Notes: generated by a model from the sequence alone, not told the origin. A DNA stretch of 64,000 nt from Arthrobacter sp. 24S4-2 (GCF_005280255.1 NZ_CP040018.1:5270001-5334000); one strand, 5' to 3'; counted from the first letter of the stretch, positions 1-9,501 are shown. Made by a program: numbers and translations.

Positions 1-2
1 GG

Positions 3-188
3 CGACTCGGTGGCAGGCGGCGCCCTCCGCAGGCACAGGATCTGGACCCACTCCGCCCACCGCCGCCGCGGACCGGCCCGATTCGTGCTGGCCGAAATTC
101 AGGGTACGAGCCGCAGGTCGACCTGGCCTCGGATCGGGAAACCATCAAATTCCTGGCTTTCACGAAAGATCTGGACCCCCGCAGCTAA
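3..188 (+). CDS. C-terminal end of an unidentified protein (partial)
   Basis: An open frame runs in from the left edge and stops with TAA at 186-188, nine bases before the next start. Its last third reads like real coding sequence (ending KFLAFTKDLDPRS, high GC at third positions). The earlier part is proline- and arginine-rich. I do not recognise a family, and the 62 residues are too few to be sure it is a gene rather than chance. Confidence 0.3.
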   Translation, partial: RLGGRRRPPQAQDLDPLRPPPPRTGPIRAGRNSGYEPQVDLASDRETIKFLAFTKDLDPRS

Positions 189-197
189 GCTATCGGC

Positions 198-1937
198 ATG
201 GCCATCAAATCCACTGCAGATAAAGTCGCCACCATCCAAAAGGGGTACACCCTGGAGGGCGCCACCATCGAGCTGGGAGCCGCCATCGTCGACGGCGAAC
301 TCCACAAGGATGCCCCCGTCCGGCTGCCGCTCTCCATGATGAACCGGCACGGGCTGGTTGCCGGCGCAACGGGCACGGGCAAGACCGTCACGCTCCACAT
401 GATGGCGGAACAGCTTTCCAATGCGGGAGTTCCCGTGTTCCTGGCAGACATCAAAGGCGACCTGTCCGGGGTAGCCACAGCTGCCATCGGCAGCGAGAAA
501 CTGAAGGTGCGCACGGACAGCATCGGGCAGGCCTGGGCCGGCAAGACGTTCCCGGTGGAGTTCCTGGCGCTCGGCGGGGACGGCAACGGCATCCCGGTCC
601 GTGCCACCATCACCTCGTTCGGGCCCATCCTGCTCTCACGTATCCTGGACCTCAACGACACCCAGGAATCCAGCTTGCAGCTCGTGTTCCACTTTGCGGA
701 CAAGAACAACTTGGAGCTCATCGACCTCAAGGACCTCCGGTCCGTCATCCAGTTCCTTACCTCGGACGAGGGCAAGGACGAGCTTGAGGCACTGGGCGGC
801 CTCTCCAAAGCCACGGCCGGCGTCATCCTCCGTGAACTCGTGACCCTCGAGGCCCAGGGCATGGAGGCGTTCTTCGGCGAGCCCGAGTTCGACACCGCCG
901 AGCTGCTGCGCACCGCCCCCGACGGCCGCGGCGTCATCAGCTGCCTGGAACTGCCCACGCTGCAGACCAAGCCCCTGGTGTTCTCCACCTTCCTCATGTG
1001 GCTGCTCGCGGACCTCTTCGAGGACCTGCCGGAGGCCGGCGACCTGGACAAGCCCAAACTCGTCTTCTTCCTCGACGAGGCCCACCTGTTGTTCAACGAC
1101 GCTTCCAAGGCATTCCTGGAGGCCATCACCACCACTGTCCGGCTCATCCGGTCCAAGGGCGTGGGCATCTTCTTCGTGACGCAAACACCGAAGGACGTTC
1201 CGGCCGACGTCCTTGGCCAGCTGGCCAACCGCATCCAGCACGCGTTGAGGGCATTCACCCCGGAAGATGCCAAGGCGCTGAAAGCCACGGTGTCAACGTT
1301 CCCGATAAGCGACTATGACCTTGAGGAAACCCTCACCTCCGCCGGCATCGGCGAGGCCGTCATCACGGTCATGAATGAGAAGGGCGCGCCCACACCGGTG
1401 GCCCTGACCCGGCTTCGCGCTCCGGAATCCGTGATGGGGCCCAGCTCCGACGAACTGGTCAAAAGCACCGTGGCAGGTTCCGCGCTCCTCGCCAAGTACG
1501 GCACGGCCGTGGACAACGTCTCCGCCTACGAAAAAATCACTGGCAAGGCCGCCGCACCCACGGGGGCCGCAGCACCGGGCCAGCCCCCCACGCCGTCCAC
1601 AGGCGTGTTTGTGCCCGGGAGCCCTACGCCCGGTAGGCCTGACCCCGGGGCCATGGACCAGGCGGCGGTCGACGCCGACGCCCGGCGCATCGAGGAAGAA
1701 ATCCTGGGGCGCCCCAGCAGCCGTCCGGCACCTGCGCCGGAACGGCCCAGGAACGTGGAACGCCAGGCGCCGCCGGCATCCCAGGGTTCCGGCGGCGGAA
1801 TGGTGGGCGACCTCGGGGAAGCCTTGGGCGGCGCGCTTGGCGGTGGGCTCAAAAGCATGGCCCGGTCGCTGGGAACCCAGCTTGGCCGGGAGCTCCTGCG
1901 CGGCGTTTTCGGCACCTCCTCAAGACGCCGCCGGTAA
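198..1937 (+). CDS. DUF853 family HerA-like ATPase
   Basis: A 579-residue protein of the DUF853/HerA-FtsK-like P-loop ATPase family. Walker A is GATGTGKT at residues 56-63, and Walker B is FFLDEAH with Asp293-Glu294. The stretch FVTQTPKDVP after Walker B is typical of the family. The core ends near residue 445. A proline/alanine/glycine-rich linker follows, then a glycine-rich tail ending SSRRRR. HerA relatives are hexameric DNA translocases; the cellular role of the DUF853 branch is not established. The start ATG has no clear ribosome site, so leaderless or coupled translation is possible. Length matches full-length members. Confidence 0.88.
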   Translation: MAIKSTADKVATIQKGYTLEGATIELGAAIVDGELHKDAPVRLPLSMMNRHGLVAGATGTGKTVTLHMMAEQLSNAGVPVFLADIKGDLSGVATAAIGSEKLKVRTDSIGQAWAGKTFPVEFLALGGDGNGIPVRATITSFGPILLSRILDLNDTQESSLQLVFHFADKNNLELIDLKDLRSVIQFLTSDEGKDELEALGGLSKATAGVILRELVTLEAQGMEAFFGEPEFDTAELLRTAPDGRGVISCLELPTLQTKPLVFSTFLMWLLADLFEDLPEAGDLDKPKLVFFLDEAHLLFNDASKAFLEAITTTVRLIRSKGVGIFFVTQTPKDVPADVLGQLANRIQHALRAFTPEDAKALKATVSTFPISDYDLEETLTSAGIGEAVITVMNEKGAPTPVALTRLRAPESVMGPSSDELVKSTVAGSALLAKYGTAVDNVSAYEKITGKAAAPTGAAAPGQPPTPSTGVFVPGSPTPGRPDPGAMDQAAVDADARRIEEEILGRPSSRPAPAPERPRNVERQAPPASQGSGGGMVGDLGEALGGALGGGLKSMARSLGTQLGRELLRGVFGTSSRRRR

Positions 1938-2045
1938 GGCTGGCCAGCCGCCGCCGGACTGTCTGACAGCCGCCGGGCGGCGTCACGCGGGACTGCCGCT
2001 AATCCTGCTTTCGCGCACCTTGCAGGTAACGTAAGGTGCGTGCAG

Positions 2046-3038
2046 ATGAGTCAAGCGTTGGTGAGGATCGCAGCCGGGTGGCTGCTGGGCCTTATGCTTG
2101 CCATCGCCGGGGCCGTAGTGGCCGTCAACCTCGTGAACGCCTCGGTGGCAGGTCCGGAGCAGCCCGTCCGCGAATATCTGGACGCTTTGCAGAAGGGCGA
2201 AGGCGAAAAGGCACTGGGCCTCCTGCGCGCATCGGTGCCTAACAGCGACGCCGCCATGCTCGACGGAACGGCGCTGCAGACCGCCGCGTCCCGCGTCACG
2301 AACGTGAAGTTCGGCGAGACCCAGGAGCGCCCCGGCAACCAGGTGATGGTTCCCATGGAGTACACCATCGACGGCAGCCGGCTGAACACCGAATTCCTGT
2401 TGGAGCGGACCGGGTCCGAGTGGCTGTTCTTCAACAAGTGGGCGTTTGTGCCGGCAGCACTGCCGGTCCTGGACGTCACGGTGGTCAACTCCAGCCAGGC
2501 CACGCTCAACGGTGTCCCGGTGAACATGCCCAATGGCCGCAATTCGTTCGCCGTCTTCTACCCCGGCGAATACGAAGCCAGCCTCAACGGCGAATACTTC
2601 TCAGCCCCCGCCACCCGCGCCACGGTGTCCGGCCGCGACGTTCCGACGGCCCCGCTGAGCCTGCTGACGCAAGCCACCCAGGGGCTGAAGGATGCTGTTG
2701 GCGCCAAGGTCAAGGAATTCCTCGACACCTGCGCCGCCGAGGCCGTGAAGGCACAGAAGCTCCAGCCCGACTGCCCGTTCTATCACGCCACCTTCAACCG
2801 GGTGACGCTGGGAACCATCGACTGGAGCATCAGCGAGTACCCGAAGGTCTCCATTGAGCCCTTCGGCGGCCGGTGGGTGGTGGCTCCGCTGGACGGGAAA
2901 GCACGGCTCAAGGCCCAGCAGACCGACCTGTTCACCGGCGCTGTGAGCGATCTGAACGTGGAACACGATTTCAGCTTCACCACCCGCCTGGACGTCGACG
3001 GCGACACCATCCGGGTGACCCCGCTGCTCAGCTACTAG
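2046..3038 (+). CDS. membrane-anchored protein of unknown function
   Basis: About 330 residues. One hydrophobic segment near the N-terminus (residues 8-30, GWLLGLMLAIAGAVVAVNLV) suggests an uncleaved anchor with the rest outside the cell. The exterior part looks like two beta-rich modules: the first resembles lumazine-binding/NTF2-like accessory domains (VREYLDALQKGEGEKALGLL), and the rest has no motif I recognise. Only two cysteines are seen (CAAEA...DCPFYH), which could pair. I prefer the ATG at 2046 over the GTG at 2040 because AAGG at 2032-2035 is then about ten bases upstream. It lies about 100 bases after the DUF853 gene; a shared transcript is possible. Confidence 0.65.
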   Translation: MSQALVRIAAGWLLGLMLAIAGAVVAVNLVNASVAGPEQPVREYLDALQKGEGEKALGLLRASVPNSDAAMLDGTALQTAASRVTNVKFGETQERPGNQVMVPMEYTIDGSRLNTEFLLERTGSEWLFFNKWAFVPAALPVLDVTVVNSSQATLNGVPVNMPNGRNSFAVFYPGEYEASLNGEYFSAPATRATVSGRDVPTAPLSLLTQATQGLKDAVGAKVKEFLDTCAAEAVKAQKLQPDCPFYHATFNRVTLGTIDWSISEYPKVSIEPFGGRWVVAPLDGKARLKAQQTDLFTGAVSDLNVEHDFSFTTRLDVDGDTIRVTPLLSY

Positions 3039-3118
3039 GCCGCCGGACCTACGCGCGGCCGCGTTGGCGCACCTTTTCCGGCCCACTGGCTCACTTTTCC
3101 CGCCGGCACCAACAGAAA

Positions 3119-3158
3119 TGGCCCGGCCATCAGCCCGCGAGGGTCGAAAACCGGGCCA
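3119..3158. terminator. hairpin between convergent genes
   Basis: TGGCCCGG at 3119-3126 pairs with CCGGGCCA at 3151-3158. It lies between the rightward gene ending at 3038 and the leftward gene ending at 3189, so it could serve both strands. There is no strong T run. Confidence 0.45.
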
Positions 3159-3188
3159 CTTCAGCGTACTTAAAGGGATGGCTGGACC

Positions 3189-5207
3189 TCAGTCCATGCC
3201 GCGGAGGTCCAGCACCAGTTCCGTGTCGCCGTCGGGCTGCAGCACCACCGGGATGCCCCAGTCCTGCTGGTACAGGTGGCAGGCCGCGTGGTCCGGGATC
3301 TCGCCATCCTCGGTTTCGGGGCCGTCACAGGCTGCCGCGCGCGCCGTAATGTGCAGCACGCCCTCGGGAATGTCGGAGGACAGCTCCAGGGTCCGGAGCA
3401 GGCCCACGGAGGTTCCGCCGCCGCTCACCAGCAGTTCGGGCGGCGTGGAGGAGATCTTAAGCTGCGTGGGGTCGCCCCAGCGGTCGTCGAGCTTCTGGCC
3501 GGTGGGCGCGGTGAAGCGGACAGTCAGTTCCAGCGGGCCCGCAGCCACGGGGCTCTTGGGCCGGTGCGTCTGCACGGCACCTTCGTCCACCTGCTGTGCT
3601 TCCTTGGGGATGGGAACGTAGACCAGCTGGTGCTTGTTGGCCTCCACCACCACCAGCAGCGGCTCGGAGCCGGCAACGTGCGTGTGGTCCACAATAACGT
3701 CGGACGGCTCGGACAGCCCCCGCGCAAGCGTGGACACGGTTCCGGTGGCGGGGTCGTAGCGGCGAACGGCGCCGTTGTAGGTGTCGGCGATGGCCACGGA
3801 GCCGTCCGGCAGCACCGTCACGCCGAGCGGGTGCTGCAGCCGCGCTTCGGACGCCGGCCCGTCACGGAAGCCGAAGTCGAAGAGGCCCTTGCCGACGGCG
3901 GACTCGACGGTGACCGTTCCGTCGTCGTCAATCACCAGTTTGCGCAATGCGGAGGTCTCCGAATCGGCCACCCAGATGTTGCCGTCGGCGTCCTCGGCCA
4001 GCCCGGAGGACTGCGCGAACCAGGCCTCGTGCGCAGCCCCGTCCAGGAGGCCCTCCAGTCCGTTTCCGGCCAGGATGGACACGGTTCCGGAGATCGGATC
4101 GAAGCTGAAGATCTGGTGCACACCGGCCATGGCAACCACCACGGCGTCCAGCTTGGCGGACCATACAACGTCCCACGGCGAGCTCAGCGCTACGTCCAGG
4201 GGATGGTCGCTAAGGCGTCCGGTGAATCCTGCCGCGTCCTCATCCACCCGCGCGGGTCCGGTCTCGAGCAGGCGCTGCACGCCGCTGCCGACGAGAGTGG
4301 TGACAGTTCCGTGCGCGAGGGACAGCCCCCGCAGGCGGTGGTTGACGGAGTCAGCGATTACGACGTCGTAGCCCGTCTTCGCTGCCACGTCTTCCGGCAG
4401 CAGGACAAGACCCTGCGGCTCGTTGAACTGTGCGGTGGGCCTGACGGAGTCGACGTCGGCACCGGCGCCGTCGGCGTAGCCCTTGGTCCCGGAACCGTAG
4501 GTGCGCAACACCGTGTGGAAGTCCGTGTCCAGCTCCACCAGGCGGTGGTGGCCGGTGTCCGTGACGAGCCAGGAGCCGGCGTCCGGAGTCCCGCCGTCGG
4601 AAGTCCCGCCGTCGGAAGCTCCGTTGGAGCGGGTGCCCCGCCCTGCCGGGAGGAAGAGGGCCTTGCCCGGGAAGCGCAAGGTGCCCGACGTCGGCTCCGG
4701 CGCAACGTACGGGCCGTGGCCGCGGTGCAGGGTCCCCTTTGCCTCATGCTGGGCGATAAGCTCCGGGATCAGCACCGACAGGCCGTCCGCATGGCCTTCA
4801 CCGGAAAGGTGCGCCACGATGTAGCCCTCGGGGTCGATGACCACCAGGGTGGGCCAGGCGCGGGCCGTGTAGGCCTTCCAAGTCTCCAGCTCGGGGTCGT
4901 CCAGGACCGGGTGGTGGATCTCGTAGCGCTCCACGGCGGCGCCGAGGGCAACGGGGTCGGCCTCGTGCTCGAACTTCGGGGAGTGCACGCCCACCGTCAC
5001 CAGGACGTCGGAGTACTTCTCTTCGAGCGGGCGCAGCTCGTCGAGCACGTGGAGGCAGTTGATGCAGCAGAAGGTCCAGAAGTCCAGGAGCACGATCTTG
5101 CCGCGCAGAGCTTCGAGGTCCAGGGACTTCCCGCCGGTGTTGAGCCAGTTGCGGCCCACCAGTTCGGAGGCGCGGACCCGGTGGTGGGTGCGTACGGTTT
5201 CGCTCAT
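3189..5207 (-). CDS. thioredoxin-like / NHL-repeat protein (NHLRC2-like)
   Basis: 672 residues. The N-terminal ~150 are a thioredoxin/TlpA-like fold with the redox motif FWTFCCINC (Cys48 and Cys51 form the CxxC). The rest is an NHL-type beta-propeller, visible as repeated segments such as EPQGLVLLPED, SSGLAEDADGNIWVADS and PLGVTVLPDGSVAIADTYN. A beta-rich domain closes the protein. The same architecture is known as NHLRC2 in animals. No signal peptide is visible, so it is probably cytoplasmic. Its ATG overlaps the TGA of the CopD-CtaG gene upstream (ATGA at 5206), so the two are translationally coupled; a role in thiol or copper handling linked to oxidase assembly is an inference. Confidence 0.85.
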   Translation of the reverse strand: MSETVRTHHRVRASELVGRNWLNTGGKSLDLEALRGKIVLLDFWTFCCINCLHVLDELRPLEEKYSDVLVTVGVHSPKFEHEADPVALGAAVERYEIHHPVLDDPELETWKAYTARAWPTLVVIDPEGYIVAHLSGEGHADGLSVLIPELIAQHEAKGTLHRGHGPYVAPEPTSGTLRFPGKALFLPAGRGTRSNGASDGGTSDGGTPDAGSWLVTDTGHHRLVELDTDFHTVLRTYGSGTKGYADGAGADVDSVRPTAQFNEPQGLVLLPEDVAAKTGYDVVIADSVNHRLRGLSLAHGTVTTLVGSGVQRLLETGPARVDEDAAGFTGRLSDHPLDVALSSPWDVVWSAKLDAVVVAMAGVHQIFSFDPISGTVSILAGNGLEGLLDGAAHEAWFAQSSGLAEDADGNIWVADSETSALRKLVIDDDGTVTVESAVGKGLFDFGFRDGPASEARLQHPLGVTVLPDGSVAIADTYNGAVRRYDPATGTVSTLARGLSEPSDVIVDHTHVAGSEPLLVVVEANKHQLVYVPIPKEAQQVDEGAVQTHRPKSPVAAGPLELTVRFTAPTGQKLDDRWGDPTQLKISSTPPELLVSGGGTSVGLLRTLELSSDIPEGVLHITARAAACDGPETEDGEIPDHAACHLYQQDWGIPVVLQPDGDTELVLDLRGMD

Positions 5208-7354
5208 CAGCGTCCTTCCAGCTTTGAGTTGCGTTCAGCCAGCTTGGCGTCGCGTTCAGCCAATTTGGCAAACATATCGTTGTAAGCAGTGAGATCGGCG
5301 TCGTTATTCCTGTCGGCCGCACGGTCGGTCCTTTTGGACTCACGTGCATCGGACCGCGACCACATGACGGCGACGCCGATCGCCACCAGGAGGGTCGGCA
5401 CTTCGCCGATGCCCCAGGCCACTGCGCCGCCCATCTGCTGGTCCAGCAGCGCTGACGGCCCCCAGGCCCGGCCCAGGTTGCCGAAGTAGTCAGCAGCGAG
5501 GAGGTTGGTCCCGCCCATGATGGAGACGCCGAAGAAGGCGTGGAAGCCCATGGTGGCCAGCAGGAGCAGCAGCCGCATGGGGTAGGGCGCACGCCGGGGC
5601 AGCGGGTCTGTGCCGATCATGGTCAGCACGAAGATGTAGCCGGTCAGGGCGAAGTGCAGGTTCATGAGTTCGTGGCCCACGTGGTCCCGCATGGCGTAAC
5701 CGAAGGCGTCGGAATAGTAGAACAGCACGATGGAGCCGGCAAAGTTGGCGGCGGCGAAGAGCGGGTGCGTGACCAGCTGCGAGACTTTGGAGTGCACGAA
5801 GAGCAGCAGCCACTCGCGCAGACCCCGTGACCCGTCTCCGCGTGCCGGCAGGGCCCGCAGCGCAAGGGTTACGGGGGCACCAAGCACCAGGAAGATCGGG
5901 GCCACCATGGTGAGCGCCATGTGGTCCACCATGTGCGCGGAGAACAGAACACGGCCGTAGACCGACGGCGGGCCGGAGGTGATGTAAGTCAGGACTACCA
6001 GGCCGATCACCCAGTTGATGCTGCGGAACCAGGACCAGCTGTCGCCGCGGCGCAGCACCTTGGCCACGCCCAGGGAGTATGCCACCAGGCCGAAGGCTGC
6101 GATGGCGATCCACAGCCAGTCGAGGCGCCACTCCGTGAGCCAGCGTTCCGGGGTCAGCTCGGGCGGCAGCTCGTAGCCGGAGAGAATGAACGCCGGGGAG
6201 GCGTCGGGGGCGAACGTTGTGGGCTGGGGCGGCGCTGAACGGCCCAGGGCGACGGCGATGCCTGAGGTGACGCCCATGATCAGCAGCTCTGCCAGGACGA
6301 GCTGCCACAGCACGCGGCGTGAGGACAGCGCGGCGCCCTTGCGGCTGAGCTGCGGGATGACCCACTGGCGGTGCATGAGGCCGATGCCGCCAAGCAGCAG
6401 CGTGGCTACGGCCTTGGCAAGCACCATTTGCCCGTAGGCGGAGCCGAACAGGTCGTGCCAGCTGGTGATCCGGATGCTGGCGTTGATGACACCGGAGGCC
6501 AACACCAGGACGAAGGCAAAACCGGCCAGCGAGGAAAACCTCCGGAGCGTGGACTCGGTGATGTCAGCCTTGCCGGCTGCTTTTGTCCCGGTCAGGATGC
6601 CGGACAGCACGGCCAGCATGATGATGCCGCCCACCCACGCCGAGACACCCACCAGGTGCAGGGCCAGGGAGTTGATGGCGCCTTCGTGGTCGCTGGAGCT
6701 CGAGGAGTGGCCGATAAGGGCGATGGGCACCATTCCCACCAGGGTCAGCACCAGGGTGAGGGCCAGCCCGGTCAGGGACCGAACACCGAAGAGGGCCGTG
6801 GTTACCACGGCGGCCACGATCGTGACGGCGAGCCACGCGCGGCCAGTCTCGATGTCCGTCATGAAGTAGACCAGTGCCCGGGTGAATTCCGCGTCCCCCG
6901 ACAGCGACTGGCCTGCCACATCAGAGTAGGTCAGCACCAGCACGGCGATCGCGGACAAGGTCCACGCGGCGCCAGCCGCCGCGGCCACCGCCAGTGCACG
7001 AGTGAACGCCGGGTGCTCGGGGGCTGTCGCATCCCTGGACCGGGAACCGTTGGCGTTCCGGGGCACGATGGCGACAGCGAAGATGAGGCCACCAATGACC
7101 GTGGCCAGCGACACGTTGTGAATGGCCTTGCTGATGGGGAGTCCCCAGCGGATCAGGGCACCGGGATCGGACACTTCCCGTGCCGCAGCTGCTCCGGAGA
7201 ACAGGAGCGCGGCCGCAAGGCCCAGGAAGAGTGCTGCAAGCCCGGCAAGCTGCCATGGCCGCGAAATGCCTGCAGCACCGCCAGTTGCCCCACTCTTTCC
7301 CTGGCTCGGGGAAGGCTGCGGAAGTGTGGGACGGGATTTTGCTGCGGAGGGCAC
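5207..7354 (-). CDS. CopD-CtaG fusion: copper transport / cytochrome c oxidase assembly protein
   Basis: 715 residues with many membrane segments. The N-terminal half has CopD-type features (LALHLVGVSAWVGGIIMLAVL and following helices). The C-terminal half is a caa3-type CtaG domain (FSAHMVDHMALTMVAPIFLVLGAP, LMNLHFALTGYIF, HAFFGVSIM), with histidines and methionines suited to copper. Such fusions are usual in actinobacteria and are thought to move copper across the membrane and help metallate the oxidase. The extreme C-terminus carries a short charged repeat, LAERDAKLAERNSKLEGR. The start is a GTG; the next in-frame starts would cut into the first helices. The downstream thioredoxin-NHL gene overlaps by four bases. 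Confidence 0.85.
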   Translation of the reverse strand: MPSAAKSRPTLPQPSPSQGKSGATGGAAGISRPWQLAGLAALFLGLAAALLFSGAAAAREVSDPGALIRWGLPISKAIHNVSLATVIGGLIFAVAIVPRNANGSRSRDATAPEHPAFTRALAVAAAAGAAWTLSAIAVLVLTYSDVAGQSLSGDAEFTRALVYFMTDIETGRAWLAVTIVAAVVTTALFGVRSLTGLALTLVLTLVGMVPIALIGHSSSSSDHEGAINSLALHLVGVSAWVGGIIMLAVLSGILTGTKAAGKADITESTLRRFSSLAGFAFVLVLASGVINASIRITSWHDLFGSAYGQMVLAKAVATLLLGGIGLMHRQWVIPQLSRKGAALSSRRVLWQLVLAELLIMGVTSGIAVALGRSAPPQPTTFAPDASPAFILSGYELPPELTPERWLTEWRLDWLWIAIAAFGLVAYSLGVAKVLRRGDSWSWFRSINWVIGLVVLTYITSGPPSVYGRVLFSAHMVDHMALTMVAPIFLVLGAPVTLALRALPARGDGSRGLREWLLLFVHSKVSQLVTHPLFAAANFAGSIVLFYYSDAFGYAMRDHVGHELMNLHFALTGYIFVLTMIGTDPLPRRAPYPMRLLLLLATMGFHAFFGVSIMGGTNLLAADYFGNLGRAWGPSALLDQQMGGAVAWGIGEVPTLLVAIGVAVMWSRSDARESKRTDRAADRNNDADLTAYNDMFAKLAERDAKLAERNSKLEGR

Positions 7355-7443
7355 CTATCCATTGTCCGCTACGGGTGCCTGCGCCGCGAATCGGGCAACA
7401 GCCCACAAAAGGCTCCCTGCTGGGGTGCGGAGGGGGTAACGCA

Positions 7444-7477
7444 AAGGGAGCGTCAACCCTCAGGTTGCCGCTCCCTT
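7444..7477 (-). terminator. terminator of the HU gene
   Basis: AAGGGAGCG at 7444-7452 pairs with CGCTCCCTT at 7469-7477. An inner CCTgAGG pair sits in the loop. On the minus strand it lies about 20 bases after the HU stop codon and is followed by a short T run. Confidence 0.75.
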
Positions 7478-7498
7478 ATAAGCGTTGGACGCCGGATG

Positions 7499-7783
7499 CT
7501 ACTTCTTGGAGACAGCAGCCTTCAGCTTGGAGCCGGCGGTCAGCTTGACGCTGTGGCCAGCGGCGATCTGGATGGTCTCGCCGGTCTGCGGGTTGCGGCC
7601 GGTACGGGCTGCACGGTCGGTACGCTCAACAGCGAGCCAGCCCGGGATGGTGATCTTCTCGCCCGCGGCGACAGAGGTCTCGAAAACCTCGAACAGTGCA
7701 TCCAGCACGGAGTTGACGGCTGCCTGGCTGGTGCCGGCCTTGCCTGCTACCTCGGAAACAAGTTCACTACGGTTCTTAGCCAT
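7499..7783 (-). CDS. hup: HU-family nucleoid DNA-binding protein
   Basis: 94 residues, the normal size of bacterial HU. Family hallmarks are the helical N-terminus (MAKNRSELVSEVAGKAGTSQ), the core IPGWLAVERTDRAARTGRNPQTGE, where the DNA-binding arm lies, and the closing segment SVKLTAGSKLKAAV. HU bends and compacts DNA as a dimer. There is no long lysine/alanine tail such as the mycobacterial HupB carries. GGAGGAC stands a few bases before the ATG. The gene is monocistronic, with its own terminator downstream and about 360 noncoding bases upstream. Confidence 0.96.
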   Translation of the reverse strand: MAKNRSELVSEVAGKAGTSQAAVNSVLDALFEVFETSVAAGEKITIPGWLAVERTDRAARTGRNPQTGETIQIAAGHSVKLTAGSKLKAAVSKK

Positions 7784-8069
7784 TGATGTCCTCCTGGACG
7801 GTCATGATTTCTGGAGCCTGAACGCGGCATGCGTACAAGCCACTGTTCGAAAACTTACCAGCTTGCCGCGGTCAGGTCCGCAAATTCCGCGTGTTTCCGC
7901 CATTTTTTGAGGTAAATCACCGGTAATGAGGCCTTTTTGGCCCGTATTTCGCCGACAGCGGACGGCTCCCGCAGCTGGCGCGGGATAGGGGCGGAACGGG
8001 CGGCGAGGGACGGAAGGGCGGGGGTGGACGGCCGAAGGCTCCTTCATCTTTCGCACTCCCCCGGGCCAG
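7784..8069. other. intergenic region upstream of hup
   Basis: No gene is supported here. The part nearest hup must hold its leader and promoter, read leftward; I cannot assign -35/-10 boxes with confidence. The rest is GC-rich filler up to the 32-bp repeat array. Confidence 0.5.
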
Positions 8070-8144
8070 GACGCCCTCTCACTTCCCGCGGGAAAATCAC
8101 TGACGCTCTCTCACTTCCCGCGGGAAAATCAGTGACGCCCTCTC
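8070..8144 (-). repeat. 32-bp periodic repeat array, reverse orientation
   Basis: Two units that are almost identical over the full 32 bases start at 8070 and 8102. A third starts at 8134 and is interrupted by the IS element. Each begins GACGCYCTCTCAC, the reverse complement of the core GTGAGAGRGCGTC seen at the other arrays in the window, and continues with CTTCCCGCGGGAAAATCA, which contains a small palindrome. The array continues on the far side of the IS at 9502. Confidence 0.85.
8137..8144. repeat. left target-site duplication of the IS256-type element
   Basis: GCCCTCTC directly left of the IS matches GCTCTCTC at 9502-9509 directly right of it in 7 of 8 positions. IS256-family elements typically duplicate 8-9 bases. 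Confidence 0.7.
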
Positions 8145-9501
8145 GGGAGGGTCTGAATAACGGTGGATCCGGGATTGGCCTGACACGCCGGCGATGCCTG
8201 GCGGGGAGGACTGATCATGAGCGGAACCATGGATCCCATGGCGACTGAAGTGGATCAGCAAGAGTTAGCGCAGCAGCTCCTGGCCCAGGCCAGGGAACAG
8301 GGCATCGCCCTTGTCGGCCCGGACGGGCTGTTGAACCGGCCTACCAAAAGCGTCCTGGAGACCGCCCTGGAAGCGGAAATGGACGGGCACCTTGGATACG
8401 AAAAACACGACGTTGTTGGCGCGGAAGCAGGAACTCCCGTAACGGCACCCGCACCAAGACCGTGCTGACCGAGATCGGGCCGGTGGAGATCGACGTGCCG
8501 CGCGATACCGGTTCAACGTTCGATCCGCAGATCGTGAGGAAACGGCAGCGCCGGCTGAGCGGTGTGGATGAGATCGTGTTGTCGCTGAGCGCGAAAGACC
8601 TCACGACCGGGGAAATCGCGGCGCACTTCGCCGAGGTGTTCGGCGCCAGCGTTTCCAAGGACACTATTTCCCGGACCACGGAGAAGGTCATCGGGGAGAT
8701 GACCGAGTGGCAGAACCGGCCGCTCGGCCGTGTGTTCCCGGTGGTGTTCATCGACGCGATCCACGTCAAGGTGCGCGACGGGCAGGTCACGAACCGGCCC
8801 GTTCGCGTAGCTATTGGCGTCACGGTCAACGGCGAACGGGACATTCTCGGGTTATGGGCCGGGGACGGCGGCGAGGGGGCGAGTTCTGGCTTTCGGTCCT
8901 GACCGAGATCAAGAACCGGGGCGTGCAGGATGTCTGCATCACGGTCTGTGACGGGCTCAAGGGCCTGCCGGAAGCCATCACCGCGGTCTGGGAGCGTGCT
9001 GTGGTCCAGACCGGCATAAGATCCATCTGATCCGCAACACCTTCCGGTATGCGGCCCGGCAGTACTGGGACGAAATGTCCCGTGATCTGCGCCCGGTCTA
9101 CACAGCGCCGTCCGAGGCCGCAGCCAAAGAGCGCTTCGTGGACTTCTCGGGCAAGTGGGGCAGGCAGTACCCGGCGATCATCCGGCTGTGGGAGAACGCG
9201 TGGAGCGAGTTCGTGCCGTTGGACTATGACGTCGAAATCCGCCGAGTCATCTGGAGTACCAACGCGATCAAATCCGTCAACGCCCGTTCCGGCGCGCGGT
9301 CAGGGCCAGGGGACATTTCCCTACCGAACAGGCGGCCCTGAAATGCCTCTACCTGGCCACACCCGGGCACTGGACCCCGACAGGCAAAGGCAGGGCACGA
9401 TGGGCCACACGATGGAAGCCGGCCCTGAACGCTTTCGCCATCACCTTCGAAGGAAGAATCAACTAATGCCAACCCCGGGCCACCGAAAAAGTGACACTCC
9501 C
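8145..9501 (+). mobile_element. IS256-family insertion sequence, about 1357 bp
   Basis: The ends are imperfect inverted repeats. The left end starts GGGAGGGTC at 8145 and contains CGGTGGATCCGGGATTGGC at 8161-8179. The right end, read inward on the minus strand from 9501, starts GGGAGTGTC and contains CGGTGGCCCGGGGTTGGC (9485 back to 9468). The outermost 22 bases have equal length at both ends. The flanks are an 8-bp direct repeat with one mismatch. The single gene inside is a broken IS256-type transposase. The insertion point lies in the conserved core of a 32-bp repeat unit. Confidence 0.85.
8217..9466 (+). pseudogene. IS256-family (mutator-type) transposase with four frameshifts
   Basis: Segments from all three frames join into one DDE transposase of about 417 residues, normal for IS256. 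The landmarks are LNRPTKSVLETALEAEMDGH, DEIVLSLSAKDLTTGEIAAHF, the catalytic region VVFIDAIHVKVRDGQ with its first Asp, SVLTEIKNRGVQDV followed by CDGLKGLPEAI (second Asp), IIRLWENAWSEFVPL and the end KPALNAFAITFEGRIN. One base is missing near 8425 (GG for GGG), 8879 (A for AA), 9018 (AA for AAA) and 9290 (TT for TTT). As written, no functional enzyme can be made. All four losses are in homopolymers, so sequencing error is possible. The HLIR region and terminus are otherwise intact. Confidence 0.88.

Noticed and set aside
3276..5285. 669-codon rightward open frame
   Set aside because: Antisense shadow of the thioredoxin-NHL gene; composition is Gly/Val/His-rich from reading GC-rich codons backwards.
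6371..7786. 471-codon rightward open frame over the CopD-CtaG and HU genes
   Set aside because: It crosses two well-supported genes and a terminator on the other strand; no domain is visible.
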